Assembly: GCF_013170805.1 (NCBI RefSeq)
Contig: NZ_CP051293.1
Coordinates: 3,974,001-4,038,000, forward strand
Reading direction: 5' to 3'
DNA length: 64,000 nucleotides
From: Mesorhizobium sp. NZP2077
GTDB lineage: Bacteria > Pseudomonadota > Alphaproteobacteria > Rhizobiales > Rhizobiaceae
Part shown: one piece after another, positions 18,512 to 26,735 of the stretch
Numbering within the stretch: the stretch's first letter is position 1
Layout: every line of letters begins with the position of its first letter
The notes under the pieces: generated by a model
The model's input: only the letters and a program-made list of their open reading frames with translations
Told to the model about the DNA's origin: nothing
The model's database searches: none
Translations under genes and position numbers: made by a program

Positions 18512-19051
18512 ATGCCAAGAGTTGCCCCTATCGTCCGCTCCACCCGATACGAACACGCCATCAACACGCTGATGGCGAAGCGATCCGAGATATCCGGCGC
18601 AATCCGGTTCAAAGGCGCGGATCTGGCTCACCAGCTACAGCACATAGACGCGGTGCTGTTGATCCTCGGCTACAAGGGCGATCCGTCGCTTACAGCACCA
18701 GCAAACATCAAAGTTCCTACTACGCACAGCGTTGCGCCCAGCAGTATCCAGACAGCCCCTTTGCGGCCGCCAGTATCCATTCCTCTACCGGCAAACCAGA
18801 AGCCCAGCCAGCCGACAACGGCCAGAAAGCCCAGCCTGACTGGTGTGATCTCGCAGCCCAGCAGTCGGTCGCTGAAGACACCACAGGAATGCATGCGGCT
18901 TCGTGGGCTGGCGTCGTCTTCACGGTCATCGGTATCTTCTTTATTTGGCGGACTCTCACCGCAAACACCGCTGCGGTTGAGCAGGCGAGAGAAGCCAACC
19001 AAATCGCCCGTGACGCCAATGAAGCGCAACTGCGTGCCTATCTGCTTGTGA
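18512..19051 (+). CDS. Chimeric ORF in the inserted element, N-terminal coiled-coil hypothetical
   Basis: Only the first ~62 residues look like a real protein: MPRVAPIVRSTRYEHAINTL, then AKRSEISGAIRFKGADLAHQ and HIDAVLLILGYKGDP. This resembles a short helical family I recall beside mobile elements in rhizobia (AINTLxAKRxEISG...HIDAxxxLxG). After about 18700 the frame reads Ser/Pro-rich noise. Other frames there look more gene-like. It is probably a truncated gene start, function unknown. Confidence 0.35.
   Translation: MPRVAPIVRSTRYEHAINTLMAKRSEISGAIRFKGADLAHQLQHIDAVLLILGYKGDPSLTAPANIKVPTTHSVAPSSIQTAPLRPPVSIPLPANQKPSQPTTARKPSLTGVISQPSSRSLKTPQECMRLRGLASSSRSSVSSLFGGLSPQTPLRLSRREKPTKSPVTPMKRNCVPICL
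18670..18894 (-). CDS. Possible small two-span membrane protein
   Basis: 74 residues from Met at 18894, with two hydrophobic segments, PVRLGFLAVVGWLGFWFAG and GAVWILLGATLCVVGTLMFA, separated by a charged loop. It lies antisense to the Pro/Ser-rich tail of the chimeric ORF, which supports this strand being the coding one here. Family not recognised. Confidence 0.4.
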   Translation of the reverse strand: MHSCGVFSDRLLGCEITPVRLGFLAVVGWLGFWFAGRGMDTGGRKGAVWILLGATLCVVGTLMFAGAVSDGSPL

Positions 19052-19498
19052 AGACGATCCTCGCCGACTTTGTTTTCAACCCTAAAACTGCCGAAATTAC
19101 CGGCGTTACCATCAAACTGGTGATCCGAAATGGCGGGCAAACTCCGGCTATGAATGTCGGGCATGCCATACGATTGAGCGAAACGGTTCTTGGCGACCCG
19201 CCAGAGGATATGAGCCAAGCCAAAAGCGTCCCAGTGACGTTTGATATGCAGCTTCATCGGGCAGCCGACGTTGCACCCGGGTGACGAGGTGGTTGTCATT
19301 GACCAGACGATACCGCTAAACATGTTCGATAGCTTCGAACGGCAGCATGGGCTGAGTTGCAACCTGAATTGCCACTTGCAATACAAGCCGGTCGTCAGCA
19401 AGGACGTTAAGCATCTCATTCTGAATTATTGGATTAGGCGAGACGGCAACAAACCTCGCTTGCGCGTCAGCCGGTCCGGTCCAAACGAGACAACCTAA
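18889..19498 (+). pseudogene. Frameshifted hypothetical membrane-anchored protein
   Basis: Residues 1-131 (18889-19284): an N-terminal helix (ASWAGVVFTVIGIFFIWRTL), a coiled stretch with EQAREANQIARDANEAQLRA and a beta-rich part NPKTAEITGVTIKLVIRNGG. The same fold continues in another frame from about 19262 (LHPGDEVVVIDQTIPL ... HLILNYWIRR) to 19498. So a single frameshift near 19262-19275 splits one protein. It resembles rhizobial one-helix proteins with an LRAY segment and unknown role. Confidence 0.55.
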
Positions 19499-19528
19499 GA
19501 CCGCGGCCAACGCCGCTCGCGCCCACAC
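19316..19528 (-). CDS. Possible truncated secreted protein (signal peptide only)
   Basis: Minus-strand ORF whose first 24 residues (MWARAALAAVLGCLVWTGPADAQA in composition: Arg, hydrophobic core, ADA-Q cleavage) look like a real signal peptide. The rest of its frame lies antisense to the tail of the frameshifted plus-strand gene and is unconvincing. It may be a gene start captured at the element's right end. Confidence 0.2.
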   Translation of the reverse strand: MWARAALAAVLGCLVWTGPADAQARFVAVSPNPIIQNEMLNVLADDRLVLQVAIQVATQPMLPFEAIEHV

Positions 19529-19578
19529 GGCGCGCCGCCTAGCTCAAGGCTCCCTCCTTCGGAGGCGGCTCGACGCGA

Positions 19579-19602
19579 TTGGTGCGTTTGCTACATAAGA
19601 CC
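19579..19602 (-). repeat. Right terminal inverted repeat of the radC-inserted element
   Basis: Reverse complement of 18445-18468, 24 of 24 bp. It supplies the premature stop of the radC N-terminal fragment (reads GLM-stop after EQFR). Confidence 0.85.
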
Positions 19603-20067
19603 GCGGAACTGCTCGCGCGCCTCGAAGGCCATGGCCGAGCGGCAATAAGCGAGAAGCTGCGTCCAGGATGAAAGGTCCTCGCGGCCATGGACCTCGCCAC
19701 GCGCCATGCGCTGCGCCGTCGCAGCGACAACCTTCAGGGCGAACGCCACAGCCGGGCCGATGCCCTTGACCTCCTGCAGCAGGTTGACGGGCGCGCCAAG
19801 CACTTCGGCCAGCGTGCCGAAGCGTGCCAGCAGCGCCTTGGCGGCCGGCTTGGTGTCGGCGCGCGGGATCAGCCGGAACAGCAAGAGCTCCAGAAGTTCA
19901 TGGTCGGGCAGGGCGTCTGGACCCGCCGAGGCAAAGCGCTCACGCAAGCGGTCGCGATGGCCGAGATAACCAGGTTTTTCGGCTGGAGCCGGCTTGGCCT
20001 TCGCCGCTGGCCGGACCGGCACCTCGGAAAAGAAACTCCGCTCGTCGTCGTCGCTGGCTTTCCCCAT
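19591..20067 (-). pseudogene. radC: radC N-terminal fragment, interrupted by the TIR element
   Basis: From [15 protein letters not shown] the frame gives the RadC UPF0758 N-terminal helix-hairpin-helix part: [39 protein letters not shown] and [19 protein letters not shown]. It ends at AREQFR, where the inserted element adds GLM-stop. Intact RadC proteins run to about 230-270 residues with a metal-binding HNHPSGD motif, which is absent here. RadC's role in DNA repair or recombination is unsettled. The adjacent map gene is intact. Confidence 0.9.
19603..19612. repeat. Target-site duplication, right copy
   Basis: GCGGAACTGC, the second copy of the 10-bp target duplication flanking the element. 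Confidence 0.85.
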
Positions 20068-20123
20068 CTGCCCCCGCATCCGGCCAATCAGTCGGGCAAA
20101 GCAGTCGCCCGGCGTGTCAAATA

Positions 20124-20951
20124 CTAGGCCGGCAGGCCGGGACGGTCGAGGTTGTTGGGCGAGAGCGTGAAAATCTCGCAGCCGGTGTCGGTCACGCCGA
20201 TCGTGTGCTCGTACTGCGCCGACAGCGAACGGTCGCGCGTCACCGCCGTCCAGCCATCCGACAGCACTTTCACATGCGGTCGGCCGAGGTTGATCATCGG
20301 CTCGATGGTGAAGATCATGCCTGGCCGCATCTCGACGCCTTCATTGGCGCTGCCATAGTGCAGGATATTCGGAGCGTCGTGGAAGAGCTGGCCGACGCCG
20401 TGGCCGCAGAAATCACGCACCACCGAGCAGCGTTCCGCCTCCGCAAAAGTCTGGATGGCGGCGCCAATGGCGCCGGTGCGGGCACCCGGCCTGACGGCCG
20501 CGATGCCGCGCATCAGGCATTCATGGGTGACCTCTAGCAGCCGCTCGGCCGCGCGCTTGATCGTGCCGACCGGATACATGCGCGAGGAATCGCCGTGCCA
20601 GCCATCGAGGATGTAGGTGACGTCGATGTTGACGATATCGCCATCCTTCAGCGGCTTGTTGTCGGGAATGCCGTGACAGACGACGTGGTTGATCGAGGTG
20701 CAGGACGATTTCGTGTAGCCGCGATAGTTGAGCGTCGCCGGCAGTGCGCCGTGATCCATGCCGAACTCGAAGACGAAACGGTCGATAGTGTCCGTGGTGA
20801 CGCCGGGCGCAACCATCGGCACCAACTCGTCCAGGCAACGCGCGGTAAGGTCGCATGCCTTGCGCATGCCGGCAAAACCGTCCTCGCCATAGAGGCGGAT
20901 CTGGCCGGTGTTTCGAAGAGGGGCCGTCGCGGCGTCGAGATAGGTGACCAT
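20124..20951 (-). CDS. map: Type I methionine aminopeptidase
   Basis: 275 residues from [16 protein letters not shown] (a longer open frame upstream is not conserved in character). It has the pita-bread metallopeptidase fold with the five metal ligands in recognisable motifs: [19 protein letters not shown] (two Asp), [13 protein letters not shown] (His), [10 protein letters not shown] (Glu) and AQYEHTIGV (Glu). It removes the initiator Met from nascent proteins and is essential in most bacteria. In related genomes it lies next to radC, as here. Confidence 0.94.
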   Translation of the reverse strand: MVTYLDAATAPLRNTGQIRLYGEDGFAGMRKACDLTARCLDELVPMVAPGVTTDTIDRFVFEFGMDHGALPATLNYRGYTKSSCTSINHVVCHGIPDNKPLKDGDIVNIDVTYILDGWHGDSSRMYPVGTIKRAAERLLEVTHECLMRGIAAVRPGARTGAIGAAIQTFAEAERCSVVRDFCGHGVGQLFHDAPNILHYGSANEGVEMRPGMIFTIEPMINLGRPHVKVLSDGWTAVTRDRSLSAQYEHTIGVTDTGCEIFTLSPNNLDRPGLPA

Positions 20952-21149
20952 TTTGTCCGTATGAGAGGTGGCGCGCTGCAGGAGTGCTGGCGTGAAAATC
21001 CCACCAGATTTGGCATTTGGAGGCAAAAGGTTCAAGGAGGAACTGCGTGATGCAGCCTGAGCCGCCCGGATATTCGTCTCGCTGGGGCGATCTCTTGTCG
21101 GTTTTGCATGGTTGCTTTCCTTTCCGGCCATCGTGCGCTAGGGCGGGGT

Positions 21150-21566
21150 ATGTCTTGGAGATCGCCTCCGTTTCCCAAGCGCGTCCGATCGCTTGAAGCG
21201 CCGCTGACGGCAGCCTGCTCATGTCTGATGGGCCTGGTGCTGCTGGCGATGCTGTTCCTCGGCCGGCCCGATCTGCCCGCCTTCGCGGACCCTGCCCAGG
21301 GAGGCGTCGGCGTCGGCCTGGAGCGCTCGGGCGAGGTGGCGGCGCTGCTGCGCGTCACCAACAAGGCCCAGGCACTGGAGGTTCGCGCTGCGCGGCTGGT
21401 GCTGGCCAAGTTCGCCGGCGGCCATCCGGCCTTGCCGGTTCCGCAAGCTGTTCTCCTTCGACTCGCTCCGATGTCGCCGGCGGTGACTTTTGCCGGATCC
21501 GGCACGGTCTCCGCCCCTGGCGCGAGCACCAACCAGCCACGTGCGCCGCCGTCCACGCAGGCCTGA
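21150..21566 (+). CDS. Hypothetical exported protein
   Basis: 138 residues from MSWRSPPFPKRVRS, with a hydrophobic segment at about 19-40 (LTAACSCLMGLVLLAMLFLG) that could be a signal or anchor. A short hydrophilic domain follows (GVGVGLERSGEVAALLRVTN ... ARLVLAKFAGGHPAL). Divergent from map. No family recognised; the strong antisense frame is judged a GC-rich shadow. Confidence 0.5.
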   Translation: MSWRSPPFPKRVRSLEAPLTAACSCLMGLVLLAMLFLGRPDLPAFADPAQGGVGVGLERSGEVAALLRVTNKAQALEVRAARLVLAKFAGGHPALPVPQAVLLRLAPMSPAVTFAGSGTVSAPGASTNQPRAPPSTQA

Positions 21567-21669
21567 GCGGTCCAGGACCGCACGTTCACCTTCTAGTTCA
21601 AGCCATTCGCGTCGCAACCCGTGCGGCGGCCGAGAGCCGCGCATCGGTGGCGCGGCGCGTCATTTCCGG

Positions 21670-21918
21670 ATGATTGCAATGCAACAACGTATCAAGACAT
21701 TCAAAAGCCTGTCGCGTGCGGCCTCGGCCGCTTCATTTCTCTCGGTTCAGGCCTTCATCTGCGTCGGAACCGTCTACTGGGCGATCGCCGAGACGCTCTA
21801 TCTGTCGGGAGCCGGAGCGCTCGTCCTTGGCGCCATCTTCGCCTTGCCGTCGGCCTATGTTCTGCTGACCGTGGTGCGCATGGCCTTCGAGGCGGAGACT
21901 GACCCGGCCAATCAGTAG
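21670..21918 (+). CDS. Small two-helix membrane protein
   Basis: 82 residues from MIAMQQRIKTFKSLS, with two membrane segments (SFLSVQAFICVGTVYWAIA and GALVLGAIFALPSAYVLLTV) and an acidic tail FEAETDPANQ. Similar small proteins are common in rhizobia, function unknown. Confidence 0.6.
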   Translation: MIAMQQRIKTFKSLSRAASAASFLSVQAFICVGTVYWAIAETLYLSGAGALVLGAIFALPSAYVLLTVVRMAFEAETDPANQ

Positions 21919-22098
21919 TCGCGCTGGCTACTTGGAAAGGTCTGCCGGATTACCTCGCACCGGCAGGCTTTCCTCAACCATTTGCAGCGAAAATCACCGC
22001 TTCCGCAGTGACGACACATTTGCGTGGCACAAACGGGTCAAAGCAACTTTTGACGACGAACGGCGTTGCTTGGGCGACGCCAGTTCGGGAGATGTCTG

Positions 22099-22395
22099 AT
22101 GGACAGATTGCAATTCGAGGTGCCGGTGCGCATTGCGCAAGGCCCCGGCTTGCCCGTCGAGGAGATTTACAGCGTCGAGCAGGCGCTGGATTTTCTCCAG
22201 GACTGGCCGGCACGCCGGCAGGGACCGGTGTATCAAAGAGCCTTCAATGCCTGCTTTGGCGCCACGGTGGACGTGGTCAAGACCGAGGATGCCTGCCGCG
22301 CGTTCATGGCGTTCTGCCGTGTCACCGGACTGATGGCCAGCGACATGATGGCGCCGCGCAAGCGTGGCAGCGAGGCGAGGGCGCTGCAGGCCTGA
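22099..22395 (+). CDS. DUF982 domain protein
   Basis: 98 residues from MDRLQFEVPVRIAQGPGLPV. The pattern of an N-terminal beta strand, a conserved YSVEQALDFLQDWPARRQGP and the helix AFNACFGATVDVVKTEDACRAFMAFC fits DUF982, a family of ~75-100 aa proteins expanded in rhizobia. Function unknown. No partner gene is adjacent. Confidence 0.75.
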   Translation: MDRLQFEVPVRIAQGPGLPVEEIYSVEQALDFLQDWPARRQGPVYQRAFNACFGATVDVVKTEDACRAFMAFCRVTGLMASDMMAPRKRGSEARALQA

Positions 22396-22591
22396 CGACT
22401 GCTTCGCCTGTCCAATCGACCAACTCCGCCTCTCAACCAACTTTGCTTGAACGCGTGATGATCTCGTGTGCGGATCATGGCATGCGTGTCCTTCCATGAC
22501 GACGCATAGACGGCGGCGTTAAGCTTCCGTTTCCACATCAGAGGCTACGCCATTGCTTGTTCGGCAATGTTTGATTCGTTGCGTCAGTCTC

Positions 22592-22867
22592 ATGGTTCGG
22601 AAGATGTCCCCAGAAAAAGTTCGTGCATTCCCAATCGACCGTCAGCTATTCCTGGTCAGAGAAGTTGCAGCCAAGCTCGACCATCTGCATGGCGAACCCG
22701 CAGCCTCGTTCTGGAGGGCTAAAGCAGCCGAGTTGCTTGACCTCGTTGTCGGGTCAGGAAGAGACAGAGCAACAGCCAGTGAAGAAGTACGCAGGTTTTT
22801 CCTGGCCGTACAAAGAGAGCTTTCGAGTGGACTGACGGCCGAGGCGGTTCCAGTTCTTTCTGCCTGA
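22592..22867 (+). CDS. DUF6074-like small protein
   Basis: 91 residues from MVRKMSPEKVRAFPIDRQ. The segment VREVAAKLDHLHGEPAASFW followed by RAKAAELLDLVV and an EEVRRFFLAVQREL helix matches my recollection of DUF6074, a short rhizobial family without known function. A start at 22604 is equally possible. Confidence 0.55.
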   Translation: MVRKMSPEKVRAFPIDRQLFLVREVAAKLDHLHGEPAASFWRAKAAELLDLVVGSGRDRATASEEVRRFFLAVQRELSSGLTAEAVPVLSA

Positions 22868-23080
22868 AGCAACCGCTCGGTCGAACCAGGCTTCCAGGCA
22901 GCGCCCGGCTACTCCTTCGTCGTTCAGGGCGCCGCAGCCGCTGAAGACGCGGTCGCCGTCAACGCCGGCGTCAAGCTGAACTGGAGTTCCAACACCTCGG
23001 TGTTCGCCACTTTTGATGGCAAGTTCGCTGACAAGGTGCAGACGTATGGTGGCAATGTCGGGTTCAGGGTGAACTGGTAG
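22868..23080 (+). pseudogene. C-terminal remnant of an autotransporter beta-barrel
   Basis: Directly after the previous stop and in the same frame, the sequence reads PGYSFVVQGAAAAEDAVAVN, then AGVKLNWSSNTSVFATFDGK and VQTYGGNVGFRVNW-stop. These are the last two beta strands and the terminal aromatic signal of an autotransporter translocator domain. No start or passenger domain remains. Confidence 0.75.
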
Positions 23081-23116
23081 GAACGCGGGAACTGATCCGC
23101 GAAGCGAGACATTGAA

Positions 23117-23150
23117 GAGGCGGGGTCTGTTGATGAACCAGCCCCGCCTC
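23117..23150. terminator. Stem-loop after the autotransporter remnant
   Basis: GAGGCGGGG pairs with CCCCGCCTC (9 bp), extended by CTG/CAG across a one-base bulge. It is probably the terminator of the lost autotransporter gene and could also serve the converging Gly-rich gene. Confidence 0.6.
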
Positions 23151-23163
23151 AACCTATTTGGGC

Positions 23164-23676
23164 TTATGCGCCCCGCAGACGGGCTATATCGTCAGGAGTG
23201 GCAGGGCGCACGATGATGGTACGGCCCGTTGCATCCTTCATCTCGAACTTGCCGTTCTCGACCTCCTCCTTGGTTCCATCGGGATGAGTGACCTCCACCT
23301 TGTCGCCGTCCACTTCGACCTTATCGCCGGTCGTCGGGTTGACATCGTGGCCGTCATCGTTGGCGTCATGGTTGTCGCCCGCCCCATTGTCATGACCGCT
23401 GGACCCGGAATTGCCGCCGTCATCTCCTCCGCCATCGGAGCCGGACTTGCCGCCATCTCCTCCGCCGGAGCCGGAATTGCCGCCAGAACCCGAGCTGCCG
23501 CCATGGCCCTCTCCGCCACCACCGCCGCCGCTACCTTCCCCCTTCGCGTAGGCTGCGGCAGGGCCGATCTTGGCCACGGCGTGAAGGTTTATTTGATATG
23601 GGGCTGACGTCAAAGCCAACGCTGTCGAGGCACGCAATGCAAAACGGATAAACTGGGTTGAAGTCAATTTTGGCAT
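23164..23676 (-). CDS. Exported Gly/Ser/Asp-rich low-complexity protein
   Basis: 170 residues from MPKLTSTQFIRFALRASTAL. N-terminal signal-like segment, then about 65 residues of Gly-Ser-Asp repeats (for example EGSGGGGGGEGHGGSSGSGG), then a conserved-looking tail DKVEVDGDKVEVTHPDGTKE and RTIIVRPATPDDIARLRGA. The acidic Asp/Asn/Gly tract could bind calcium or act as a flexible spacer. Not assigned to a family. Confidence 0.65.
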   Translation of the reverse strand: MPKLTSTQFIRFALRASTALALTSAPYQINLHAVAKIGPAAAYAKGEGSGGGGGGEGHGGSSGSGGNSGSGGGDGGKSGSDGGGDDGGNSGSSGHDNGAGDNHDANDDGHDVNPTTGDKVEVDGDKVEVTHPDGTKEEVENGKFEMKDATGRTIIVRPATPDDIARLRGA

Positions 23677-23952
23677 GATGGTCCTCCTTGCTAACTTGAA
23701 GGCAACGTGGCCAGTCGCTGGATTATTCCTGAATTGGCCAGGGAGAACCGATGAAAGCGACATATAAGACTTATGTCGCCGATATCTCGGACCAACGTCC
23801 TGCCTGACCGGGGCGATCGCCAATGGAACACCGAACCCGATGAGGCCGGCAATCGAGCGGCATCGCGCCGCTTCGATATGTCAAGGTTAAATGCGGAGAG
23901 GTTGCTTCGTTGCTAATCAAGTGGTGGCGGGGGCTGCTCGGGAGGAGCGCCC
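23677..23952. other. Intergenic region upstream of the Gly-rich gene
   Basis: 276 bp, presumably holding the promoter of the minus-strand Gly-rich gene. No clear motif or extra gene. Confidence 0.4.
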
Positions 23953-24129
23953 ATGGATATACGGGATATCGTTGCGACGATGTCAGCCAAGGTGCTGAAG
24001 CGCCGTGCGGATGCGCTGTCCGTGTCCGTTAAACCGATCCGCGCATCCTTGCCGGACACTCCACGTGGGCCGCGACACAGGCCGGTGCATCGCCCGTCGC
24101 CTCCGGTACGTCCGGCCAGCAACATGTAG
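23953..24129 (+). CDS. Possible 58-aa basic protein
   Basis: MDIRDIVATMSAKVLKRRAD followed by an Arg/Pro-rich tail ending RPASNM. The best support is a GGAGGA at 23941-23946, 6 nt before the ATG. The tail is low complexity, so the call is weak. Confidence 0.35.
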   Translation: MDIRDIVATMSAKVLKRRADALSVSVKPIRASLPDTPRGPRHRPVHRPSPPVRPASNM

Positions 24130-24307
24130 CTCCAAGGCTTTCGCGGGCGGAAGGTTGCCACACATTGCCGGGGGCGCCGCCCGGCCGCTTGAGACTTTGT
24201 TCGTCTCGCGCACCGGTCAGCCAGGGGCCGGCTGTTTGAAGCCAATTCACAAATGAACGGAACTTTTTAGCCGTTCCTTCATATATGCGTGCTTTCTAAT
24301 TTAAGCT

Positions 24308-25537
24308 ATGGCTTTCAATTGCTTCACCCTAATTCGGGTCATGGCGACCGGTATACGCCGGAGTACCAGGGCAAATGTTGCCACCATCTTCGCCCTCAGC
24401 CTGCCGATCGTTGTCGGCGCCGCCGGCTTCGGTGTGGAAACCTCCTACTGGTATTACAACAGCCTGAAACTGCAGGCGACGGCGGATGCCGCTGCCTATG
24501 CCGGCGCGCTGGAGAAAATCTCGGGTTCCGACACGCCGACGATCGTTGCGGCAGCGACCCAGTCAGCGGCGACGAACGGGCTTGGCTCGGGCACGATCGT
24601 TGTCAACACTCCGCCGGCGTCCGGACCCAACACGGCGAAGAAGGCGGTCGAGGTCATCGTCGGCCAGAAGCTCGACCGGATCTTCACCTCGATCTTCACG
24701 CAAGGCCAGGTTCCCGAGCAGGCGAGGGCGGTGGCTCTTATTTCCGATGCCTCGAAGGCTTGCGTGCTCGCGCTCGATCCGTCCGCTTCGCAGGCCGCGC
24801 TGTTTTCGGGCAACACCAGCGTGAAGCTCATTGGCTGCTCGGTCATGGCCAATTCGATCGCCTCGGATGCTATCAAGCTTCAGGGCTCGGCAGGCCTCCA
24901 GGTTGATTGCCTGATATCAGGGGGCGGTGTTTCTCTCAGCAATCCCGTCACGACCGTTTGCGCGGCCCCGATCACGCAGGCGCTGCCCGCCGCCGATCCA
25001 TTTGCAGACGTCCAGGCACCGGCGGCGTCGAACCCCTGCCAGAACGCCAACAAGTCGCCGCTGAAACCCGGCACCTACTGCAATGGGCTCAGCCTTAGCG
25101 GCACAGTCACGATGCAGCCTGGCGTCTATGTCATCCAGAGCGGCGATTTCAAAGTCAATGCGAACGCCAATGTCACTGGAGACGGCGTCACTATTTATCT
25201 CGCCGGTGCTTCGCGCGTCTCGATGAACGGCAACGCCACCGTCTCTTTGAGCGCGCCGACGTCCGGCACCTATTCCGGCGTGCTGATGTATGGAGACAGG
25301 ACCAGCACTGGTGGACAGAGCACCTTCAACGGCACGGCGGATTCGCTGCTGACGGGGGCGCTCTATTTCCCCAGGCAGCAGGTCAACTATCTCGGCAATT
25401 TCTCCGGTGTAAACGGGTGCACCCAGGTCGTCGCGAATTTGATCCAATGGTCCGGCAACTCAACCATCAATCAGGATTGCACGAGCCTTGGGATGCGCAA
25501 CATTCCGGCCGCGCAGTCCGTCGAACTGGTCGAGTAA
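24308..25537 (+). CDS. TadG-like pilus assembly protein (Flp/Tad family)
   Basis: 409 residues; Met at 24341 (MATGIRRSTRANVATIF) is an alternative and perhaps better start. The N-terminal class IV-pilin-like segment VATIFALSLPIVVGAAGFGV and ETSYWYYNSLKLQATADAAA is the TadG/TadE anchor, with the typical LQxxADAAAxAxA. The secreted part has a Cys-bearing beta-helix-like domain (GTYCNGLSLSGTVTMQPGVY). Two TadE-like genes follow. Tad proteins build surface pili for attachment, but no TadA ATPase, TadC or CpaC gene is in the window. Confidence 0.8.
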   Translation: MAFNCFTLIRVMATGIRRSTRANVATIFALSLPIVVGAAGFGVETSYWYYNSLKLQATADAAAYAGALEKISGSDTPTIVAAATQSAATNGLGSGTIVVNTPPASGPNTAKKAVEVIVGQKLDRIFTSIFTQGQVPEQARAVALISDASKACVLALDPSASQAALFSGNTSVKLIGCSVMANSIASDAIKLQGSAGLQVDCLISGGGVSLSNPVTTVCAAPITQALPAADPFADVQAPAASNPCQNANKSPLKPGTYCNGLSLSGTVTMQPGVYVIQSGDFKVNANANVTGDGVTIYLAGASRVSMNGNATVSLSAPTSGTYSGVLMYGDRTSTGGQSTFNGTADSLLTGALYFPRQQVNYLGNFSGVNGCTQVVANLIQWSGNSTINQDCTSLGMRNIPAAQSVELVE

Positions 25538-25543
25538 CCTTTC

Positions 25544-25984
25544 GTGGAACGCCCATCGATGCCGATCCTGAACGATGATGCAGGCGTTGCCGCGGTCGAG
25601 TTTGCGTTGGTCTTGCCTTTCCTGTGTGTGGCGCTGCTCGGCATCGTCGACGGTTGGTCCTATATGACGAACTCGCTGTCGATGCGGGCCGGAGTCAAGA
25701 CCGCCGCGAACCTGGTCATGGAAGGATCGACCAGCGATACGGCGACTCAGGCGGTTGCCATGTCGAGCTGGGAGAAGCGGCCGGCGGATGGCCAGGTCAC
25801 GTTAAGCCGGATCTACATGTGCGGGGCGACCGTGGTCGACGCTTCCACCCTGTGCAGTGGGCCGAAGGTGCCATCGGTCTTTGTCCAGATCCAGGCATCC
25901 GCGACCTGGACACCGCCCTTCACCTTCGGTGTCTTTTCTGCCCCCAGCATCATCGGCCATCTGGAGGTGATCCGTGTCCGCTAG
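25544..25984 (+). CDS. TadE-like minor pilin
   Basis: 146 residues from GTG 25544 (ATG at 25559 possible). The N-terminus [20 protein letters not shown] carries the TadE signature with Glu after the prepilin-like stretch. The periplasmic part contains two Cys near [21 protein letters not shown] in composition. It lies 6 bp after the TadG-like gene and overlaps the next TadE gene by 11 bp, so they form one transcription unit. Confidence 0.78.
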   Translation: MERPSMPILNDDAGVAAVEFALVLPFLCVALLGIVDGWSYMTNSLSMRAGVKTAANLVMEGSTSDTATQAVAMSSWEKRPADGQVTLSRIYMCGATVVDASTLCSGPKVPSVFVQIQASATWTPPFTFGVFSAPSIIGHLEVIRVR

Positions 25985-26384
25985 GTCTGGGGCAAGCGCC
26001 TTCAGGCGGGATCGGTCGGGTGGGGCTGGGTTGGAGTTCGCCCTGATTGCGCCGTTCCTCATGATACTGCTGTTCGGGATCTTCGCCCTGGGCTGGTCGA
26101 TGCACTCCGTGTCCAGCGTTCGTTATACGCTTGAGACGTCATCACGCTCGCTGCAGCTTCAGAACACGCTGACCCAGGCCGACATCCAATCAATCGCCAC
26201 GCAGAAATTGCAGGCCTTGGGTTTGAAGGACGTGAACGTGACGATCGCCATCGATCCGGCGAGCGGCGGGTTCCGCATGGCGCATCTGACCGCCACCTAC
26301 GCCTTCGTTATCGACTTCCCTTATTTCAGCGCTTTCCCGATCAATTACGCGACCACCGTTACCGTGCCGCTGGTCGGCGGTTAG
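25974..26384 (+). CDS. Second TadE-like minor pilin
   Basis: 136 residues from GTG 25974, overlapping the previous gene. N-terminal [20 protein letters not shown] is again the TadE motif with the conserved Glu; the remainder is a small beta-rich domain. Two different TadE-like proteins plus one TadG-like protein are typical of the pseudopilin part of Tad loci. Confidence 0.78.
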   Translation: MSARSGASAFRRDRSGGAGLEFALIAPFLMILLFGIFALGWSMHSVSSVRYTLETSSRSLQLQNTLTQADIQSIATQKLQALGLKDVNVTIAIDPASGGFRMAHLTATYAFVIDFPYFSAFPINYATTVTVPLVGG

Positions 26385-26433
26385 GCTCGCGAGTCTCACG
26401 CCCGCGCTTTCACCGGCGGCCTCGTCGGTCATT

Positions 26434-26565
26434 TTAGGTCGAACTCACCGAGCGTCCCGGCCGCTGCTCTTCATGCCCGAGGATTTGCCGTAAGTCGCGC
26501 TGATCGACCTTCTGGCCGCAGTTCGGGCAGTTGTAGAAATGACCCTTTTCGCGGATGAGGTCCAT
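26434..26565 (-). CDS. 43-aa protein with a CPNC zinc knuckle
   Basis: MDLIREKGHFYNCPNCGQKV followed by DQRDLRQILGHEEQRPGRS. A single CxxC in a compact zinc-ribbon-like context gives one half of a metal site, so it may dimerise or be a remnant. It converges on the tadE genes. The coding look (no low complexity, clean Met start) supports a real small gene. Confidence 0.5.
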   Translation of the reverse strand: MDLIREKGHFYNCPNCGQKVDQRDLRQILGHEEQRPGRSVSST

Positions 26566-26640
26566 GCAGCTTGCCCGGAATGGGCGGTCCAAGGTCTGAC
26601 AGCTTCGTCATTGCCGATCGACCCTCGCGTCGCAGTAAAA

Positions 26641-26671
26641 GTTCCGGAACTATTTTAGTGCATGCTAATTG
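26641..26671 (+). repeat. Dispersed motif CGGAAC...TTAG...CTAA, copy 1
   Basis: GTTCCGGAACTATTTTAGTG followed by CATGCTAATTG, 65 bp before the PilZ gene. It is one of four related copies in the accessory region (also 32987, 33273 and 34561). Confidence 0.5.
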
Positions 26672-26735
26672 AATCGCTGTTGCTGTGGGCTAGTTTATGC
26701 ACTTCGCTGCAGGTTTTTGGGGGAGGAATGATAGA

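Larger units (their letters stand above)
18445..19602. mobile_element. 1158-bp non-autonomous element with 24-bp perfect terminal inverted repeats, inserted in radC
   Basis: Both ends carry the same 24 bp in opposite orientation (18445-18468 and 19579-19602, starting GGTCTTATGTAGCAAACG). They are flanked by a 10-bp direct duplication of radC sequence. Inside are fragments of at least three unrelated short ORFs but nothing like a transposase. This is therefore a MITE-like or passenger-carrying transposon that must be mobilised in trans. Its end sequence does not let me assign an IS family. Confidence 0.85.

Noticed and set aside
18895..19419. Upstream extension of the minus-strand frame to 249 codons
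   Set aside because: The part before 18894 is antisense to the better-supported plus-strand hypothetical; only the last 74 codons look like a membrane protein.
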